NCBI GenBank assembly: GCA_965116055.1
Contig: OZ220466.1
Coordinates: forward strand, 1,984,001 to 2,048,000
Direction of reading: 5' to 3'
DNA length: 64,000 nucleotides
Source: Bin55 sp965116055
GTDB lineage: Bacteria; Pseudomonadota; Gammaproteobacteria; Pseudomonadales; Azotimanducaceae
Every line of letters begins with the position of its first letter. Position 1 is the first letter of the stretch. This document shows positions 44,721-54,057 of this stretch, piece by piece. The translations under genes were made by a program, and so were the position numbers. Under the pieces are notes generated by a model that saw nothing but the letters and a program-made list of their open reading frames with translations, ran no database searches and was not told where the DNA came from.

Positions 44721-46025
44721 ATGTGGTTGTTGGATGTCAACAACATTTTGCTAAGGGTCATTAGCGATAGCACGGCCATGTATGAAGAGCCTGGCATAGC
44801 TTACGTTACAGACTCGAACACGGTATTCGGCCACGAAGCTCTAGCTCAGTTATTTATCTCACCGGTGCACTGTCAGACTTCGTACTGGCAACGCATGAAC
44901 GAGGATGCCATCGAACCACCTACTCGGCATATCGGCAAGCATTCCGATTTGGTATACAACCAAGTCGTTAAGGCATTTAGTGATGGTAAGGTAGCCGACA
45001 ACGGTTGGGTTGTAGTCCCCAGCGATTTCGATAGTGAGCAGATAGGTCTTTTATTCGGGATCCTCGAATACCAGCATTTGCACCCTCGCGGTTTCGTCGA
45101 TCGTGCCATCGTTGCAAGCCCTCACGCGAACGACGTAAGCAACGCGTTTTTTATAGATCTGCATCTTGAACGCACTGTAGTGACGCGTCTGAACAATACG
45201 AACGGCTGTATGGAAGCAGTCGACTTCAAGACCATCGCGTCTACAGGCTATCTCCAGTTGGTTAAGCGTTGGATCGACACAGTAGCGCAGCGATCGCTGG
45301 ATGAAACACGTTTTGACCCTCGGATATCGGGCGAGACCGAGCAGCAAGTATTCGATCGTCTACGAGAGCGCATCAACGGCAGTAACGAGATGATCGTTAG
45401 TGTAGAACATAACGGCGAAACGCGCTCAACAAACGTCAGACGCGACGATTTAATCGAAAATTGCATTGATATTTACGAACGAATCGCAGCGACTTGTGAT
45501 GCTGAATCGCTTGTGCTACTAGGCGAACATGCAAACTGCATACCCGGCTTGCGAGCATTTATTGAGAATAGCGGTCGCAGAGTCGAGGTTTGCCCGGCAT
45601 CGAATACGATAGCTGCCGCTGTGCAAGTTAACGCACAGACGCCTGCAAGTGCCGATGTAGAACTCCACAAGTCGTTCAGATATACATCAGATCTGCCAAG
45701 AGCGCCAAGCACATACAAACGCCCGCTCAACGAATTGCCGACACCCGACGCTCTTGCACACATCCCGACCCACGTGCTACAAAACCATATCGCATATCCC
45801 ATTGGCTCTAGTCACGTCATATCGCACGAAAACGAAGCCATTTGTACCTTGAAACAGTTGGACGGTGCACTCGCTCTCGAGCCGTATCCCGACCTTCCCA
45901 TCCTCTTGAACGACACGCTTATTGACTCGCGCACAACTGTCTCAAGCGGTGACCGTATCAAGTATGGCAGCGATGCCGCAAAGGCACAGGAGTTTGTGTT
46001 AATACACGTCTTCGACCATGGCTAG
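44721..46025 (+). CDS. Actin/Hsp70-fold protein with FHA-like C-terminus
   Basis: The 434-residue protein begins WLLDVNNILLRVISD followed by EEPGIAYV and FGHEALAQL, the order seen in the phosphate-1 and connecting region of MreB/Hsp70-type ATPases, though Asp-Val-Asn replaces the usual Asp-x-Gly-Thr. Residues ~95-260 (GWVVVPSDFDSEQIGLLFGI, RGFVDRAIVAS) fit the same fold. A short proline-rich linker leads to residues ~355-434 (LQNHIAYPIG, LLNDTLIDSRTTVSSGDRIKYG), which look FHA-like. ATP binding is not certain because the nucleotide-contacting loops are altered. It may control or anchor the proton channel in the cytoplasm. Confidence 0.62.
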   Translation: MWLLDVNNILLRVISDSTAMYEEPGIAYVTDSNTVFGHEALAQLFISPVHCQTSYWQRMNEDAIEPPTRHIGKHSDLVYNQVVKAFSDGKVADNGWVVVPSDFDSEQIGLLFGILEYQHLHPRGFVDRAIVASPHANDVSNAFFIDLHLERTVVTRLNNTNGCMEAVDFKTIASTGYLQLVKRWIDTVAQRSLDETRFDPRISGETEQQVFDRLRERINGSNEMIVSVEHNGETRSTNVRRDDLIENCIDIYERIAATCDAESLVLLGEHANCIPGLRAFIENSGRRVEVCPASNTIAAAVQVNAQTPASADVELHKSFRYTSDLPRAPSTYKRPLNELPTPDALAHIPTHVLQNHIAYPIGSSHVISHENEAICTLKQLDGALALEPYPDLPILLNDTLIDSRTTVSSGDRIKYGSDAAKAQEFVLIHVFDHG

Positions 46026-47103
46026 AAGAAGCCGTGAGGGCAATGTCTTCACGCTGTCGTTCATTGACGTCATGGCCGGTGGGTTCGGCGCCGTCGTGAT
46101 CATGTACTTGATCATTAACCATGCTACGGAAACCGCTGAGGAGGTGGACAATCGTTACCTGCGCGCAGAGTCTCGACTCCTTGACTACCAGTTGGATACC
46201 GGGCGCAAAAGCCTTGCATATTTGCGCGATCTAGTTGGTAATCTGAGCATTCGCATCGCCGATGTAAAACAATCGGTCGAACAGACCATAACCGAGCTCG
46301 AAATCAAGGAAGAAGAGATCAATGTCATCGAAAAGACATCTCTGGATCAGTCAGACTCTCTTGAACAGCTTATTAAGGAATTAGAGGAAACCGAACTCGA
46401 GGTCGCTGCACTCGCGCAAGCAAACCGAAACCAGCAAGGCCAGACAACCATTGAGATAAGGGGCGAAGGCGACCGCCAATATCTCACCGGTCTATACATG
46501 GGGGGCGAACACATCTTAATTGCCCTCGACGCTTCCGCGAGTATGTTGGATAAAACGATCGTCAATGTCCTGAGACGACGCAACATGGACACAGAGCGAC
46601 AACTCCAAGCACCTAAATGGCGTCGCGCGATCCGGACGGTTGAGTGGTTGGCAGCGAATATACCCCTTCAAAGTCGGTTCCAAGTTGCACTATACAACAA
46701 TGAAGCATCGTTCGTGATTAACGATGGCGATTGGATAGACGCATCGGATGGCGAAACAGTGCGGTCGATTTTTACGGAACTCGACGATGTGATGCCTCGT
46801 GAGGGCACCAATCTTCAAGGGTTGTTCGAGTTAATCACGACGCTTCATCCATTACCGGACAACCTGTTTCTCATCGCCGATAGCCTACCTACGATGGATT
46901 CCGCGTCGACAGATCGCACAACGATCAACGGACGTCAACGTCTTAACCTTTTCTATCAAGCAGTTCGCAAGCTTCCGAGTGGAATCCCTGTCAATGTTCT
47001 GATGTTTCCGCTCGAAGGCGACCCCATCGCACCGATTTCATATTGGAATCTGGCGCATATCACTGGTGGTACGCTTTTGTCACCTTCGGACGATTGGCCA
47101 TGA
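46018..47103 (+). CDS. vWA protein with ExbD/TolR-like N-terminal helix (first)
   Basis: The 361-residue protein starts with a short basic segment and a single transmembrane helix (residues ~15-34) beginning FIDVM, as in ExbD, placing Asp17 where ExbD/TolR have their proton-carrying Asp. A long coiled coil (~40-135) follows. The vWA domain starts near 160 with a MIDAS motif LIALDASAS (Asp171, Ser173, Ser175). The helix orientation implies a periplasmic vWA domain. It overlaps the preceding gene by eight bases and is followed by a second gene of the same architecture. Confidence 0.82.
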   Translation: MARRSREGNVFTLSFIDVMAGGFGAVVIMYLIINHATETAEEVDNRYLRAESRLLDYQLDTGRKSLAYLRDLVGNLSIRIADVKQSVEQTITELEIKEEEINVIEKTSLDQSDSLEQLIKELEETELEVAALAQANRNQQGQTTIEIRGEGDRQYLTGLYMGGEHILIALDASASMLDKTIVNVLRRRNMDTERQLQAPKWRRAIRTVEWLAANIPLQSRFQVALYNNEASFVINDGDWIDASDGETVRSIFTELDDVMPREGTNLQGLFELITTLHPLPDNLFLIADSLPTMDSASTDRTTINGRQRLNLFYQAVRKLPSGIPVNVLMFPLEGDPIAPISYWNLAHITGGTLLSPSDDWP

Positions 47104-48092
47104 AAACGAGACGAAGCATCACCGAAATGAACTTGGCGTTTCTTGACGTCATTTGTTGCGGATTCGGCGCCATCATTCTCCTTCTGATGATTACCAAAAT
47201 TAGTCTACCGCTCGTGTTAGAGGAATCCATTGAGGAATTCGCCGCACAAGTTGCATTGAAGCAAGATTCAATTAAGGAGATATTCGGCGAAATAGAAATT
47301 CTTGAGCGCGCCAAAGAGGAGTCTGAACTCAATCTTGACGAGGTCTTGAAACGCTTGACGCGCCTTCAAGAGGAGTTAAAGGAAGTTACGAGTCGCTATG
47401 AAGCCTTACAAGTGCTCACGCAGAACAAAAAGTCCCAACTTTCGGACTTGATGCAAGCGAAGCAGACGCTAACCGATGAAATGGAACGCTTACTCGGTAA
47501 AGACTTTCGCAGACAAACCGCGGCGATTGGTGGCGTTACCGTGGACAGCGAGTATATTGTTTTCGTGATAGATACGTCAGCCAGCATGCAACAAGGCGCA
47601 TGGGGAGACGTGGTGCGCAAGGTGACCGAAGTGTTAAACGTCTACCCTACCGTCAAGGGCATCCAAGTGATGAACGATATGGGAGATTACATGTTCCCAC
47701 GTTATCGACGCCAATGGATCCAGGATTCTCCAGCCCGTCGCGAGGCTATTCTCAATAGATTGCGAACCTGGAATATTTCCTCGAATTCAAGCCCAGTCGA
47801 GGGTATTGAAGAAGCCATTAGTGCGTTCTACGATCCCAATAAGAAAATTAGTCTGTATGTATTTGGGGACGATTTTCAAGGACTCTCGGTCGAGGAAGTC
47901 GTAGACCGCATTGACGAGGTTAACGTGCGGGACGAACAAGGCAATCGACGTGTACGAATTCATGCAGTAGGATTTCCAGTCTACTTCGATGTCGGCCGAA
48001 CGACCTTGAGCGTAACGCAATTCGCCCTATTGATGCGCGAACTCACAACGCGCAACGGTGGTACCTTCGTAGGTTTGCCCAGGATAAACTAG
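47100..48092 (+). CDS. vWA protein with ExbD/TolR-like N-terminal helix (second)
   Basis: The start is set at the ATG at 47100, which overlaps the previous stop as ATGA; an upstream ATG at 47043 would lie within the first vWA gene. The 330-residue protein has a helix beginning FLDVICCGFGA (Asp16), a coiled coil (~45-135) and a vWA domain with MIDAS FVIDTSAS (Asp158). The two vWA proteins share an order of domains but are clearly diverged, so they may form an unequal pair within the channel. The domain is predicted in the periplasm. Confidence 0.83.
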   Translation: MKTRRSITEMNLAFLDVICCGFGAIILLLMITKISLPLVLEESIEEFAAQVALKQDSIKEIFGEIEILERAKEESELNLDEVLKRLTRLQEELKEVTSRYEALQVLTQNKKSQLSDLMQAKQTLTDEMERLLGKDFRRQTAAIGGVTVDSEYIVFVIDTSASMQQGAWGDVVRKVTEVLNVYPTVKGIQVMNDMGDYMFPRYRRQWIQDSPARREAILNRLRTWNISSNSSPVEGIEEAISAFYDPNKKISLYVFGDDFQGLSVEEVVDRIDEVNVRDEQGNRRVRIHAVGFPVYFDVGRTTLSVTQFALLMRELTTRNGGTFVGLPRIN

Positions 48093-48101
48093 CGAGTTGC
48101 A

Positions 48102-48752
48102 ATGACTACATCTTTTTCGATACCTTGCATACGATTTATCGCGCTCGTCGCTGCGATCCTGTGCGCCATGGCTTTATCAGGGTGCGGCGCATCGGCCAAA
48201 TTCAGCGTCGATTTCAGTATCCCCAAGCCCATCGTTTCTCCACTGCCGATAAGCATCGCCACCTACTATCCACCGCAGATTCGCGACCATATCTTTGAAG
48301 AGAAAATCGAAAAAATAGGCGATTTCCGGATTGATATGACCGGCGCGCATGAAGCGCTTTTCTCGACGGTCTTTAGCGCGTTATTCGAAAATTCCGCTGA
48401 AGTAGAAGATTTCAAAGAGTTACCACAAGGCTTCCATGGCGTAATTTCGCCTTCGGTTCAAGAAGTTCAGATTACACTACCCAGTCAAACGCGCAGCGAT
48501 TACTTCGAGGTTTGGATTCGCTATCAACTTCAGCTATGGGATCACGAAGGTCGGCTGATACATTCTTGGTCGCTAGCAGCATACGGCAAAGCCAATAAAA
48601 ACAACTACTCATCAATATCGAATGTTTCATCTTCCGCACTGCACGATGCTACTGAGCTTGCGTTTCGCGACGCCGCCGCAAGCATGTCCTTCTACTTCGC
48701 TAAAGAAGCGCCAGTTAAAGCATGGCTCAATTCAATAATGCAATCGACATGA
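48102..48752 (+). CDS. Predicted lipoprotein, 216 residues
   Basis: The signal ends MALSGC (Cys28). The rest looks like a small alpha/beta envelope domain (FEVWIRYQLQLWDHEGRLIHSW, ALHDATELAFRDAAASM) similar in pattern to assembly or LptE-like lipoproteins, without a named family. It starts nine bases after the second vWA gene and overlaps the next lipoprotein gene by four bases, so it belongs to the same transcription unit. Confidence 0.68.
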   Translation: MTTSFSIPCIRFIALVAAILCAMALSGCGASAKFSVDFSIPKPIVSPLPISIATYYPPQIRDHIFEEKIEKIGDFRIDMTGAHEALFSTVFSALFENSAEVEDFKELPQGFHGVISPSVQEVQITLPSQTRSDYFEVWIRYQLQLWDHEGRLIHSWSLAAYGKANKNNYSSISNVSSSALHDATELAFRDAAASMSFYFAKEAPVKAWLNSIMQST

Positions 48753-49411
48753 CGCTGCGACAAGTTTGCTTCGTCTTCATTGCGGTGGTTGTATTTGCGA
48801 CCACGGGTTGCGTTTCATCAACCATCCAACAAGTGCGTCAAGGAGAGACTGGCATATCGGGACATGAAGCCATTGCGGTGTTAGGGCGTCGCCATAAAAC
48901 TCGCAACGAATCCAAAACGAACTTTGTCGACTGCGTTGCGAAGAAAACATCAAGCGGTACGCAAGCCGTCCAGGTCATTCAGGATCGCGAATTTCTGGAC
49001 GCCCTGTTTCCTTGGTTTGAGCCGCGCACTGCACCGCTCGAACTTACCGAGCTAAGCCGATTGGTTTCACGACCTGAGATTGCTACGCGAATTAAGGAAA
49101 TTGGAGTACGATACATCGTTTGGATTGAAGGTACTACAGAACGGCGCGATCAATCCGGCACGCTCCAATGCGCGGTTGCAAGCGGCGGTTTACCTGCTTG
49201 TTTCGGCTTTTTGAGCTGGGAAGGTGCTTCCGATTACAACGCCACAATATGGGATATCTCAAACCAGGTCAATGTCGGCAAACTTAGTTCTGAAGCGCGT
49301 GGCGTATCGTTCGTGCCTGCCGTTATCGTACCTTTGCCCTTTATTGCTCGCGTACAAGCTTCGGCATGCAACACCCTTGCCGATCAAATTAAATCGTTCA
49401 TCGTCAATTAA
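48749..49411 (+). CDS. Predicted lipoprotein, 220 residues
   Basis: The ATG at 48749 overlaps the preceding stop (ATGA) and gives a clean lipoprotein signal ending VFATTGC (Cys21); an earlier start nine codons upstream would weaken it. The mature part contains GVRYIVWIEG and SDYNATIWDISNQVNVGK segments that suggest a beta-sheet domain. No family name is supported. It is the last gene of the coupled unit. Confidence 0.65.
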   Translation: MTLRQVCFVFIAVVVFATTGCVSSTIQQVRQGETGISGHEAIAVLGRRHKTRNESKTNFVDCVAKKTSSGTQAVQVIQDREFLDALFPWFEPRTAPLELTELSRLVSRPEIATRIKEIGVRYIVWIEGTTERRDQSGTLQCAVASGGLPACFGFLSWEGASDYNATIWDISNQVNVGKLSSEARGVSFVPAVIVPLPFIARVQASACNTLADQIKSFIVN

Positions 49412-49521
49412 TGAATCTGATGTCGCTACAACGTGAGAGTTGACTGATCTTTCCTCAAGGTGTAGTGGAGTAACGATTGAAGCATCCACATCTTTACGTT
49501 AAAACGTTCTAAGGTATTGTC

Positions 49522-50436
49522 TTGCCCCTGACCACTCGAGATCGATTCGAACGAGCGATTGATCTGGTCCAGGACGATTTGGAACGAGACGATCATGTAC
49601 TCGCGGCCATTTTGTGCGGAAGCTTGTCTTACGACCAAGTTTGGGATAAGTCGGATATCGATTTAGTCGTTATCACGACTGATGACAAGCAACGCCTTCT
49701 TAACGGTATCTCTCTCACCGCTGAAGATGTCAACATTCACACTTCAGTGATTCCCCGAGGCGTGTTTAAGCGTCAGCTTGAAGCAGCGCATCGAAACTCG
49801 TTTCAGCATTCAATGTACGCGCGTTCGAAGCTGCTATTTACCAAAGATCCGTCTATTGACGCGATCTACAAAGAAATAAACCAACTAGGCAAGCATGACA
49901 TTCACATACAAATGATGGGGCATGCCCAACAATCGGTCGTACTTCTTTATAAGGCGAAAAAGTGGCATCTCATCAAGAATGATCCCCATTACACGGCGCA
50001 CTGGATCCTCAACACCGCAAGTTGCCTTGCTAGTGTTGTCGTGAGCCGCGCTGGTCAACTGGTCGATAGAGAAGCACTTGTCGAAGCGACAAAACTTGAG
50101 CCAGAACTGTTCAAGCTCATATACACGGATTTATTCGATAAAAAGGTGTCAAACCGAAGTCTAGGAACGGCCATTGACGCAATTGATCACTATCTCAAAC
50201 CTCTCGCACTGGAACTCTTCGAGCCTGTCATTGATTACCTGCGAAGCGCTGGTGGGGAGCCGCGTTCAAGCACCGAAATAGACCATTACTTCAATCGGAA
50301 CTACAACCTTGAGCACATCGTGACTGCGTGTGAGTGGTTAGCCGATTTAGGCATTGTTGAGAAAGCGTCTGTTGCCACGAAACTAACGCTCAACAGTCAA
50401 AACGATGTTGAGGAATTAGCGTTTTTCGCGGTGTAG
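49522..50436 (+). CDS. Nucleotidyltransferase-fold protein
   Basis: The 304-residue protein has the minimal nucleotidyltransferase motif G33-S34 followed by D45-x-D47 (CGSLSYDQVWDKSDIDLVVI), as in aminoglycoside adenylyltransferase-like and DNA polymerase beta-like enzymes. The C-terminal two thirds are helical with no recognised domain. The start is TTG at 49522 by default, so true length is uncertain. It may transfer a nucleotide to a small molecule or protein; the target is unknown. It is 110 bases after the envelope cluster. Confidence 0.75.
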   Translation: MPLTTRDRFERAIDLVQDDLERDDHVLAAILCGSLSYDQVWDKSDIDLVVITTDDKQRLLNGISLTAEDVNIHTSVIPRGVFKRQLEAAHRNSFQHSMYARSKLLFTKDPSIDAIYKEINQLGKHDIHIQMMGHAQQSVVLLYKAKKWHLIKNDPHYTAHWILNTASCLASVVVSRAGQLVDREALVEATKLEPELFKLIYTDLFDKKVSNRSLGTAIDAIDHYLKPLALELFEPVIDYLRSAGGEPRSSTEIDHYFNRNYNLEHIVTACEWLADLGIVEKASVATKLTLNSQNDVEELAFFAV

Positions 50437-50491
50437 TGTGCTGAAGAAAATAATGGATATTTTCTGTTTTGTAACGCCTAGTGTTTGAGGT

Positions 50492-53422
50492 ATGCCGCAA
50501 CGAAATACGCAAAAAAACGCGAGGAAGACACCCTCCGTTGCCGCTAAACAGCATGCTGGCATGCGCACGACTATTGAGGTTCAAGGCTCGCGGGTTCATA
50601 ATCTCAAAAACATTTCCGTCGAAATTCCACGTGATTCATTAGTCGTCGTAACGGGATTGTCTGGATCAGGCAAGTCCTCCCTTGCATTCGATACGATCTA
50701 TGCCGAAGGACAACGCCGATACATGGAGTCGTTGTCAAGTTACGCGCGTCGATTCATTGCACAGGTAGAAAAGCCGGACGTCGATTTCGTATACGGCTTA
50801 TCGCCAGTCGTCTCAATCGAACAAAAGACCGTTGCTCGAAACCCCCGCTCCACTGTCGGAACCCTAACGGACGTTTCAAGCTATCTCAATCTGCTTTTTG
50901 CTACCGTAGCTGAAGCAAAATGCCCCTACACCGACGAAGATGTGCCGATAAAAACGAGCGGCAATATTCTCGAATCAATTCTTAGCTTACCGAACGGTAC
51001 CGAATTCGAACTCCGCGTTCCCATTTTCTTGATCTACGGAGAAGATGCGTCGTTACTTTTTTCCGAAGTCCGAAAGCACGGCTGTCGAACCGTACTCGTT
51101 GACGGCGAACGTGTTGATCTAAGCGAGGAGGTACCGGAAGGTGTCGAAGGCACGCCGCAGATGTATGCGATCGTAGATCAATTTACGCTTGTCCATGGCA
51201 TCGAGAAACAACTCAAAGCGGCCATTGAACACGCGCTGCGCATTGGCGATTCATTAATGACGATCCAAGTTGTCGGTGGTGCAAGCAAGACTGCAACTTC
51301 AAGGTTCTATAAGTCATTCGGAAGTAAGACACATCATCTGGTATACGGCGATATCCTGCCGGATTTCTTTGTGTTCAACAAACCTGAAGCAGCCTGTCGC
51401 ACATGTGGCGGCATCGGTACAACCAAGATGACTCATCGCGATTTACTCATCACGAATCCAGAACGCAGTTTACGGCAGGGCTGTTTCCTACGCGATGCAT
51501 TTAGCTATAAGCCCGAATCCCACTCCGGCTACTCGCTTTACACCGTTGCCCAGGAATACGACATAGATATGGATGCACCTTGGCGAGATCTGTCGGATGA
51601 AGCACAAGACATCGTCCTGTACGGCACCAAAGGTAAACTCCTGCAATTGCAGATACCGCCTGAAGCGAAGGAACGCAAAGAACGCTGGTTGCGTTGGCCA
51701 ATCAATTTCAACGGCGTGGCCGGCTCGATTGAACGCAGGTATCGTTGGTACCGCCAGCAAGACGTACCTAATTCCGGTATAGAACGATGGTTAGATCGCG
51801 TGATGGTAGAGCATACCTGCGGCGACTGTCAGGGTTCGCGCTTGAAGGCATCGCGCATGCTCTTCCATATTCACGGCAAAACAATCCATGATCTGGGGCA
51901 GATGAATTTCGACGAGCTGTGGACATTCCTCACCTCGCTTAGCTTTGATGGCCACCAGGCGGAAGCAGGCCTTCAGATCAGGAATGAAATAGTCAAGCGG
52001 GTCGACTTGCTACTCGGAATCGGGTTGGACTATCTCAACTTTGATCGCGCCTCAGGCACGCTGTCAGGAGGCGAAGCTCAGCGAATTCGTTTATCAACTC
52101 AGATTGGATCGGGATTGATGGGTATGTTGTATGTACTTGATGAACCATCCATCGGTTTGCATCCCAAAGATAACACCAAAATGATCAGAACCTTGAAATC
52201 ATTACGAGATCTAGGTAATACCGTGGTGGTGGTCGAACACGATGAAGACACCATTCGCGCCGCGGACCACATTGTTGAGGTAGGCCCAGGACCTGGTATA
52301 CATGGAGGCAATATTGTTGTGCAAGGTTCGCTTGACACGATTCTTGCCCATGCCGACTCCCCCACGGGGCAGTATTTAAGTGGTCAAAAGAAGATTGCGA
52401 CGCCTCAACAGCGGCGAGAAATCAATGCTAAAGAGATTGTGATACGCGGCGCTGCCGAAAACAATCTCAAGAACATTGACGTAAAAATCCCACTTGGCGT
52501 ATTCGTGTGCGTTAGCGGTGCGTCGGGTTCTGGTAAGTCGACTCTCGTCAATGAGATTTTGTTTAAGGAACTCTGGAAACAACTCGTTGACACGCGATCG
52601 CTTTCGGGATTGCACACATCTATTGAGGGCGTCGAACATCTCACACGCGTGATCAATATCGACCAGTCACCTATCGGGCGTAACAGCCGTTCAAATCCCT
52701 CAACATATGTCGGTGTATACGACGAGATCCGCAAACTCTTTGCGAGTGCCGAAATATCCACATCTCGCGGTTATAAGCCAGGTCGGTTTAGCTTCAATGT
52801 CAAAGGTGGCCGTTGCGAAGAGTGCCAAGGCGAAGGCACAATCTCAACCAAACTGTATTTCATGCCCGATGTTGAAGTCACCTGCACCACATGCAAGGGT
52901 CAGCGCTTCAATGCAGATACACTCGAAGTGACCTATCACGACAAGAATATCGCAGATGTATTGGATATGTCGATTGAAGAGGGCGTGGCATTTTTCGTGG
53001 ATGAGCCGAAGATTGCACGCAAGATAAAAGTACTTAACGATCTGGGGCTCGGTTATCTGACGCTCGGCCAATCTGCCACCACGCTATCCGGCGGTGAAGC
53101 GCAACGAGTCAAACTCGCGACTGAACTCGCCAAATTACAGAATCGCGGACACATTCTCTACATCCTGGACGAGCCGACTACTGGCTTACATCTGGCAGAC
53201 ATACAGAATCTACTCAATTGCCTGCACGAGCTCGTTGATGCAGGTCATACCGTATTGTGCATTGAACACCACCTAGATGTAATAAAAACAGCCGATTACG
53301 TCATTGATTTAGGTCCGGAGGGTGGTCGTGGTGGAGGCGAAGTCATTGCCCATGGTACGCCCGAAGCTATTGCTCGCACCAAAAAGTCTCATACAGGTCG
53401 GTACCTACAAGCACACATATAG
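50492..53422 (+). CDS. uvrA: UvrA-family ATPase (excinuclease ABC subunit A or paralogue)
   Basis: The 976-residue protein has the two UvrA ATPase modules: Walker A TGLSGSGKSS (residues ~55-64) and SGASGSGKST (~675), signatures LSGGEAQR twice, and QKTVARNPRSTVGT. It finds DNA damage with UvrB in nucleotide excision repair. The second zinc module (CEECQGEG, then CTTCKGQRF) is intact. In the first, the usual CPxCG pair is replaced by THHLVYGD, leaving only CRTCGG, so the zinc site is incomplete. A ~23-residue basic extension precedes the conserved start. These traits suggest a divergent or transferred paralogue. Confidence 0.85.
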   Translation: MPQRNTQKNARKTPSVAAKQHAGMRTTIEVQGSRVHNLKNISVEIPRDSLVVVTGLSGSGKSSLAFDTIYAEGQRRYMESLSSYARRFIAQVEKPDVDFVYGLSPVVSIEQKTVARNPRSTVGTLTDVSSYLNLLFATVAEAKCPYTDEDVPIKTSGNILESILSLPNGTEFELRVPIFLIYGEDASLLFSEVRKHGCRTVLVDGERVDLSEEVPEGVEGTPQMYAIVDQFTLVHGIEKQLKAAIEHALRIGDSLMTIQVVGGASKTATSRFYKSFGSKTHHLVYGDILPDFFVFNKPEAACRTCGGIGTTKMTHRDLLITNPERSLRQGCFLRDAFSYKPESHSGYSLYTVAQEYDIDMDAPWRDLSDEAQDIVLYGTKGKLLQLQIPPEAKERKERWLRWPINFNGVAGSIERRYRWYRQQDVPNSGIERWLDRVMVEHTCGDCQGSRLKASRMLFHIHGKTIHDLGQMNFDELWTFLTSLSFDGHQAEAGLQIRNEIVKRVDLLLGIGLDYLNFDRASGTLSGGEAQRIRLSTQIGSGLMGMLYVLDEPSIGLHPKDNTKMIRTLKSLRDLGNTVVVVEHDEDTIRAADHIVEVGPGPGIHGGNIVVQGSLDTILAHADSPTGQYLSGQKKIATPQQRREINAKEIVIRGAAENNLKNIDVKIPLGVFVCVSGASGSGKSTLVNEILFKELWKQLVDTRSLSGLHTSIEGVEHLTRVINIDQSPIGRNSRSNPSTYVGVYDEIRKLFASAEISTSRGYKPGRFSFNVKGGRCEECQGEGTISTKLYFMPDVEVTCTTCKGQRFNADTLEVTYHDKNIADVLDMSIEEGVAFFVDEPKIARKIKVLNDLGLGYLTLGQSATTLSGGEAQRVKLATELAKLQNRGHILYILDEPTTGLHLADIQNLLNCLHELVDAGHTVLCIEHHLDVIKTADYVIDLGPEGGRGGGEVIAHGTPEAIARTKKSHTGRYLQAHI

Positions 53423-54057
53423 CATGTAACAATGCCCTATATTTGGATGTTTTGATTTCTACTTCTCGAGAATCCTATTTCGGCACACTTCCATGAGGGT
53501 GTCAGCGGCGGACAGGCGTAATTATTCAGTCAGTTGGGCATTGATTATGATTCAGCAGCATTTTTCCGAATGCTGGAATCAAGAAAAGGCCATTCGCCAT
53601 GAACCGCCCACAGGTCTCTGCACTGTACCACAAATTACGGCAAACCGAAGCTTCGCCCGCCATGCCTTATACATGTTGATGCTCGCCAAGTCTCAGGCCT
53701 TCCCCACTAAAACAAAACACAAAGATTTTTGATCTCAATGTCTTATGGTATCAACCCTTCGGTCTAGACTCCCCTTCCTTCCGAATTCAACATATCAGAT
53801 ATCCCCCGCAACCCCCCAACTACTCTAAGTGAAATGGACTAGCATAAATTTCCTTAATGAGAAACTATTGATCTAATTACCTTTTCCAAACTAAGCAAGA
53901 GGAGTCAAGTTGAAATTCGAATCAATTAATACTCTTCTTGACTTCAGACTTTTTATCTCATAACTTATTGATATTAAATGAATCGATCTTGAAAAAGGGC
54001 ACTACAAATTCTGGGTACTGTCGCGCCATCAGATGGCGGGGAAGTCAGGAAGGGCGG
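53423..54057. other. Intergenic stretch without recognised gene
   Basis: After uvrA no convincing gene, terminator or RNA is seen. A plus-strand open stretch of 79 codons (53493-53732) has no recognisable motif. The part from about 53760 on is AT-rich and leads into transposase debris, so the whole region may be insertion-element residue. Confidence 0.4.

Noticed and set aside
37540..49411. A Zorya, Tol-Pal or TonB-ExbBD system
   Set aside because: There is an ExbB-like channel, but no ZorC/ZorD-type helicase, TolB/Pal or TonB-dependent receptor pairing; the ExbD role is taken by vWA proteins.
53493..53732. A 79-codon frame after uvrA
   Set aside because: No recognisable motif, no ribosome site, and located in a likely insertion-element residue; left as unassigned.
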